Positions 4,454-5,983 of a stretch of DNA of 5,983 bases are shown piece by piece. The stretch is from an uncultured Eubacteriales bacterium (lineage in GTDB: Bacteria > Bacillota > Clostridia > Oscillospirales > Oscillospiraceae): the NCBI GenBank assembly GCA_905202605.1, contig CAJKSU010000177.1, positions 1-5,983 of the forward strand. The letters run 5' to 3'. The translations under genes were made by a program, and so were the position numbers. The number at the start of each line of letters is the position of its first letter. The stretch's first letter is position 1. The notes under the pieces are model-generated. The model was given only the letters and a program-made list of their open reading frames with translations. It searched no databases and was not told where the DNA came from.

Positions 4454-5976
4454 TGTGCTTCACCGTCCTTTCCGGATTGCGCCCAATCTGGCTTGCTGCC
4501 CAATGCGCAGGAGAGCACCTGCTCCCGGGTCAGCTGATCGTTGATGGTCAGCTGTGCGGTCTTTTTGCCCTCGGAGATGGTAACCACGCTGTCGCAGACG
4601 CCCATGATCTCCTCAATCTCCGAGGAGACGACGATGATCGCCATGCCCTGCTTGGCAAGGCCGGAGAGCAGTCCATAGATTTCCGACTTGGAGCCGACGT
4701 CAATGCCGCGGGTGGGCTCGTCCACGATCAGCACCTTGGGGTGCATCATCAGCCACTTGGCGACGACTACCTTCTGCTGGTTGCCGCCGGAGAGGTTGCC
4801 TACCAGCTGGTAGACCGAGGGCGCCTTGATGGAGATGGACTCCATATATTCGTCCGCCGCGGCCCGCTGCTTTTTCCGGTTGATCACGCCCAGTCTGGAA
4901 AGCAGGGGCAGCCGCACCAGCGTCATGTTGAGCAGGATGGAGAGCTTCAGCGCCAGACCTTCCTTTTTCCGGTCCTCGGTGCAGAAGCCGATGCCCGCCC
5001 GAATGGCGGCGGCGGGGTCGCCGCCCCGAAGCTTCTGACCGTCCAGAAGCACCTCGCCGCTCTGGTATTTGTCCACGCCGAAGATGGCACGCATGATCTC
5101 GCTGCGCCCGGCGCCCACCAGACCGAAGAAGCCTACCACCTCGCCCTTGCGGACGGTGAAGGAGATGTCTTCAAATACGCCCTTGCGGGTGAGGTTTTTG
5201 ACCTCCAGCATGGTGTCGGTGATCTCCGCCTGCTCCTTCTGATACAGATGCTGAAGGGGGCGGCCGATCATGCTGGCAATGAGCTGCTCCTGTGTGAATT
5301 CGGTTTTGTCCCGGCTGACGATGTTTTTGCCGTCCCGAATGACCGTAATTCGGTCGGAGAGGAACATGACCTCGTCGAGCTTATGGGAGATGTACACCAC
5401 GGCGATGTTCTTTGCCGTGAGCTTTTTGATGACCCCGAACAGCGTCTCCGTTTCGGACTCGGACAGAGACGAGGTGGGCTCATCCATGATGATGACTCTG
5501 GCGTTGCGGGTCAGCGCCCGTCCGATCTCCAGCATCTGCTGCTGCCCCACGGACAGATCCCCGGCGATGGCCTTGGGGGAGACGTTCAGATCCAGCTCCG
5601 CAAGCACCTCGGCAGTGCGGCGGTAGAGCGTTTTATGATCCACCATGCCGCCCTTCATGGGCAGGTTGCCGATGAACAGGTTCTTCGCCACGTCCAGCTG
5701 GGGGGCGATGGACAGCTCCTGATAGACGCAGGAAACGCCCAAGGCAATGCCCTCCTGTGTACTTTTCAGGGAAACCTCCTGCCCGTCGATGAGATATTTT
5801 CCGCCATCGGGGGCGTGGACGCCGGTGAGCACCTTAATGAGGGTGGACTTGCCTGCGCCGTTCTCGCCGCAAAGGGAATGCACCTCGCCCTCCCGGATGT
5901 CAAAGGACACGCCGTCCAGCGCCCGCACGCCGGGGAACACCTTGACGATGTCCTGACACTGGATGATGGTTTTCAC
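4450..5976 (-). CDS. Sugar-type ABC importer ATPase with two nucleotide-binding domains (RbsA/MglA-like)
   Basis: The 508-residue cytoplasmic protein would power the importer by ATP hydrolysis. Domain 1: Walker A GENGAGKST (37-45), Q-loop Gln86, signature LSVGQ (141-145), Walker B VIIMDE (161-166), H-loop His198. Domain 2: degenerate Walker A GLVGAGRSE (285-293, Arg in place of the catalytic Lys), TEDRKKEGL (333-341), signature LSGGNQQK (395-402), Walker B VLIVDE (415-420), and Ser in place of the H-loop His in VVSSEIEE. This asymmetry of one active and one degenerate site is normal for the CUT2 sugar importer family, as is the length. The first in-frame candidate start is GTG 5976, which places the N-terminus (MKTIIQCQDIVKVFPGVRAL) where the family normally begins. 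Only 7 nt upstream are visible and the frame stays open there, so the true start may lie outside the window. The stop overlaps the first permease start. Confidence 0.93.
   Translation of the reverse strand: MKTIIQCQDIVKVFPGVRALDGVSFDIREGEVHSLCGENGAGKSTLIKVLTGVHAPDGGKYLIDGQEVSLKSTQEGIALGVSCVYQELSIAPQLDVAKNLFIGNLPMKGGMVDHKTLYRRTAEVLAELDLNVSPKAIAGDLSVGQQQMLEIGRALTRNARVIIMDEPTSSLSESETETLFGVIKKLTAKNIAVVYISHKLDEVMFLSDRITVIRDGKNIVSRDKTEFTQEQLIASMIGRPLQHLYQKEQAEITDTMLEVKNLTRKGVFEDISFTVRKGEVVGFFGLVGAGRSEIMRAIFGVDKYQSGEVLLDGQKLRGGDPAAAIRAGIGFCTEDRKKEGLALKLSILLNMTLVRLPLLSRLGVINRKKQRAAADEYMESISIKAPSVYQLVGNLSGGNQQKVVVAKWLMMHPKVLIVDEPTRGIDVGSKSEIYGLLSGLAKQGMAIIVVSSEIEEIMGVCDSVVTISEGKKTAQLTINDQLTREQVLSCALGSKPDWAQSGKDGEAQ
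4460..4471 (-). promoter_or_regulatory. Ribosome binding site that sets the GTG start of the first permease
   Basis: The minus strand reads AAAGGACGGTGA, which matches the full anti-Shine-Dalgarno complement AAAGGAGGTGA apart from one bulged C. It ends 6 nt before GTG 4453 and lies within the 3' end of the ATPase gene. Confidence 0.65.
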
Positions 5977-5983
5977 TTCAGGC

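Noticed and set aside
3902..4537. A 211-codon plus-strand open frame antisense to the first permease
   Set aside because: It is a His/Gly/Asp-rich mirror of hydrophobic codons in the permease, typical of antisense shadows, with no supporting signals.

Overview
The window looks like chromosomal or mobile-element DNA from a low-oxygen, GC-rich Firmicute, most likely a gut clostridium of the Oscillospiraceae/Ruminococcaceae type. Three things point there: strong AAAGGAGG-like ribosome binding sites, a Gram-positive lipoprotein substrate-binding protein with the Ser/Ala/Glu-rich linker common in that group, and a replication-initiator-like protein of the DUF6017 type that is widespread on conjugative and integrative elements of these bacteria. 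The taxonomic assignment is inference from style, not from a marker gene. All recognised genes lie on the minus strand.

From right to left, i.e. in the direction of transcription, a complete sugar-type (CUT2/ribose-like) ABC importer fills 5976 to 1245. A double-domain ATPase (4450-5976) overlaps the first permease (3428-4453) by 4 nt. That permease overlaps the second permease (2451-3443) by 16 nt. A 75-nt gap with two hairpins and a plausible internal promoter then leads to the lipoprotein substrate-binding protein (1245-2375). The ATPase and the two different permeases would form the membrane complex, and the lipoprotein would deliver the ligand from outside. The overlapping GTG-started genes suggest translational coupling, while the binding protein has its own ATG, ribosome binding site and possible promoter, which fits the usual need for an excess of binding protein. 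The ligand cannot be named: at two positions that contact ribose in RbsB the protein has different residues.

The 402-nt stretch 843-1244 holds no convincing gene. It carries two strong tandem minus-strand intrinsic terminators (1104-1073 and 1063-1032) that would close the transporter operon, then the structured leader of the next gene.

From 842 to the left edge runs a 3'-truncated minus-strand gene (280 codons visible) for a DUF6017-type protein with an N-terminal winged-helix/replication-initiator-like domain, a pentapeptide-repeat linker and a helical C-terminal domain. Its presence suggests that a mobile element starts, or ends, close to the transporter operon. I see no exotic defence system or clearly new machinery. 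The points most worth checking are the element/operon junction, the altered binding pocket, the palindrome inside the candidate promoter, and the repeats in the linker regions and permeases.
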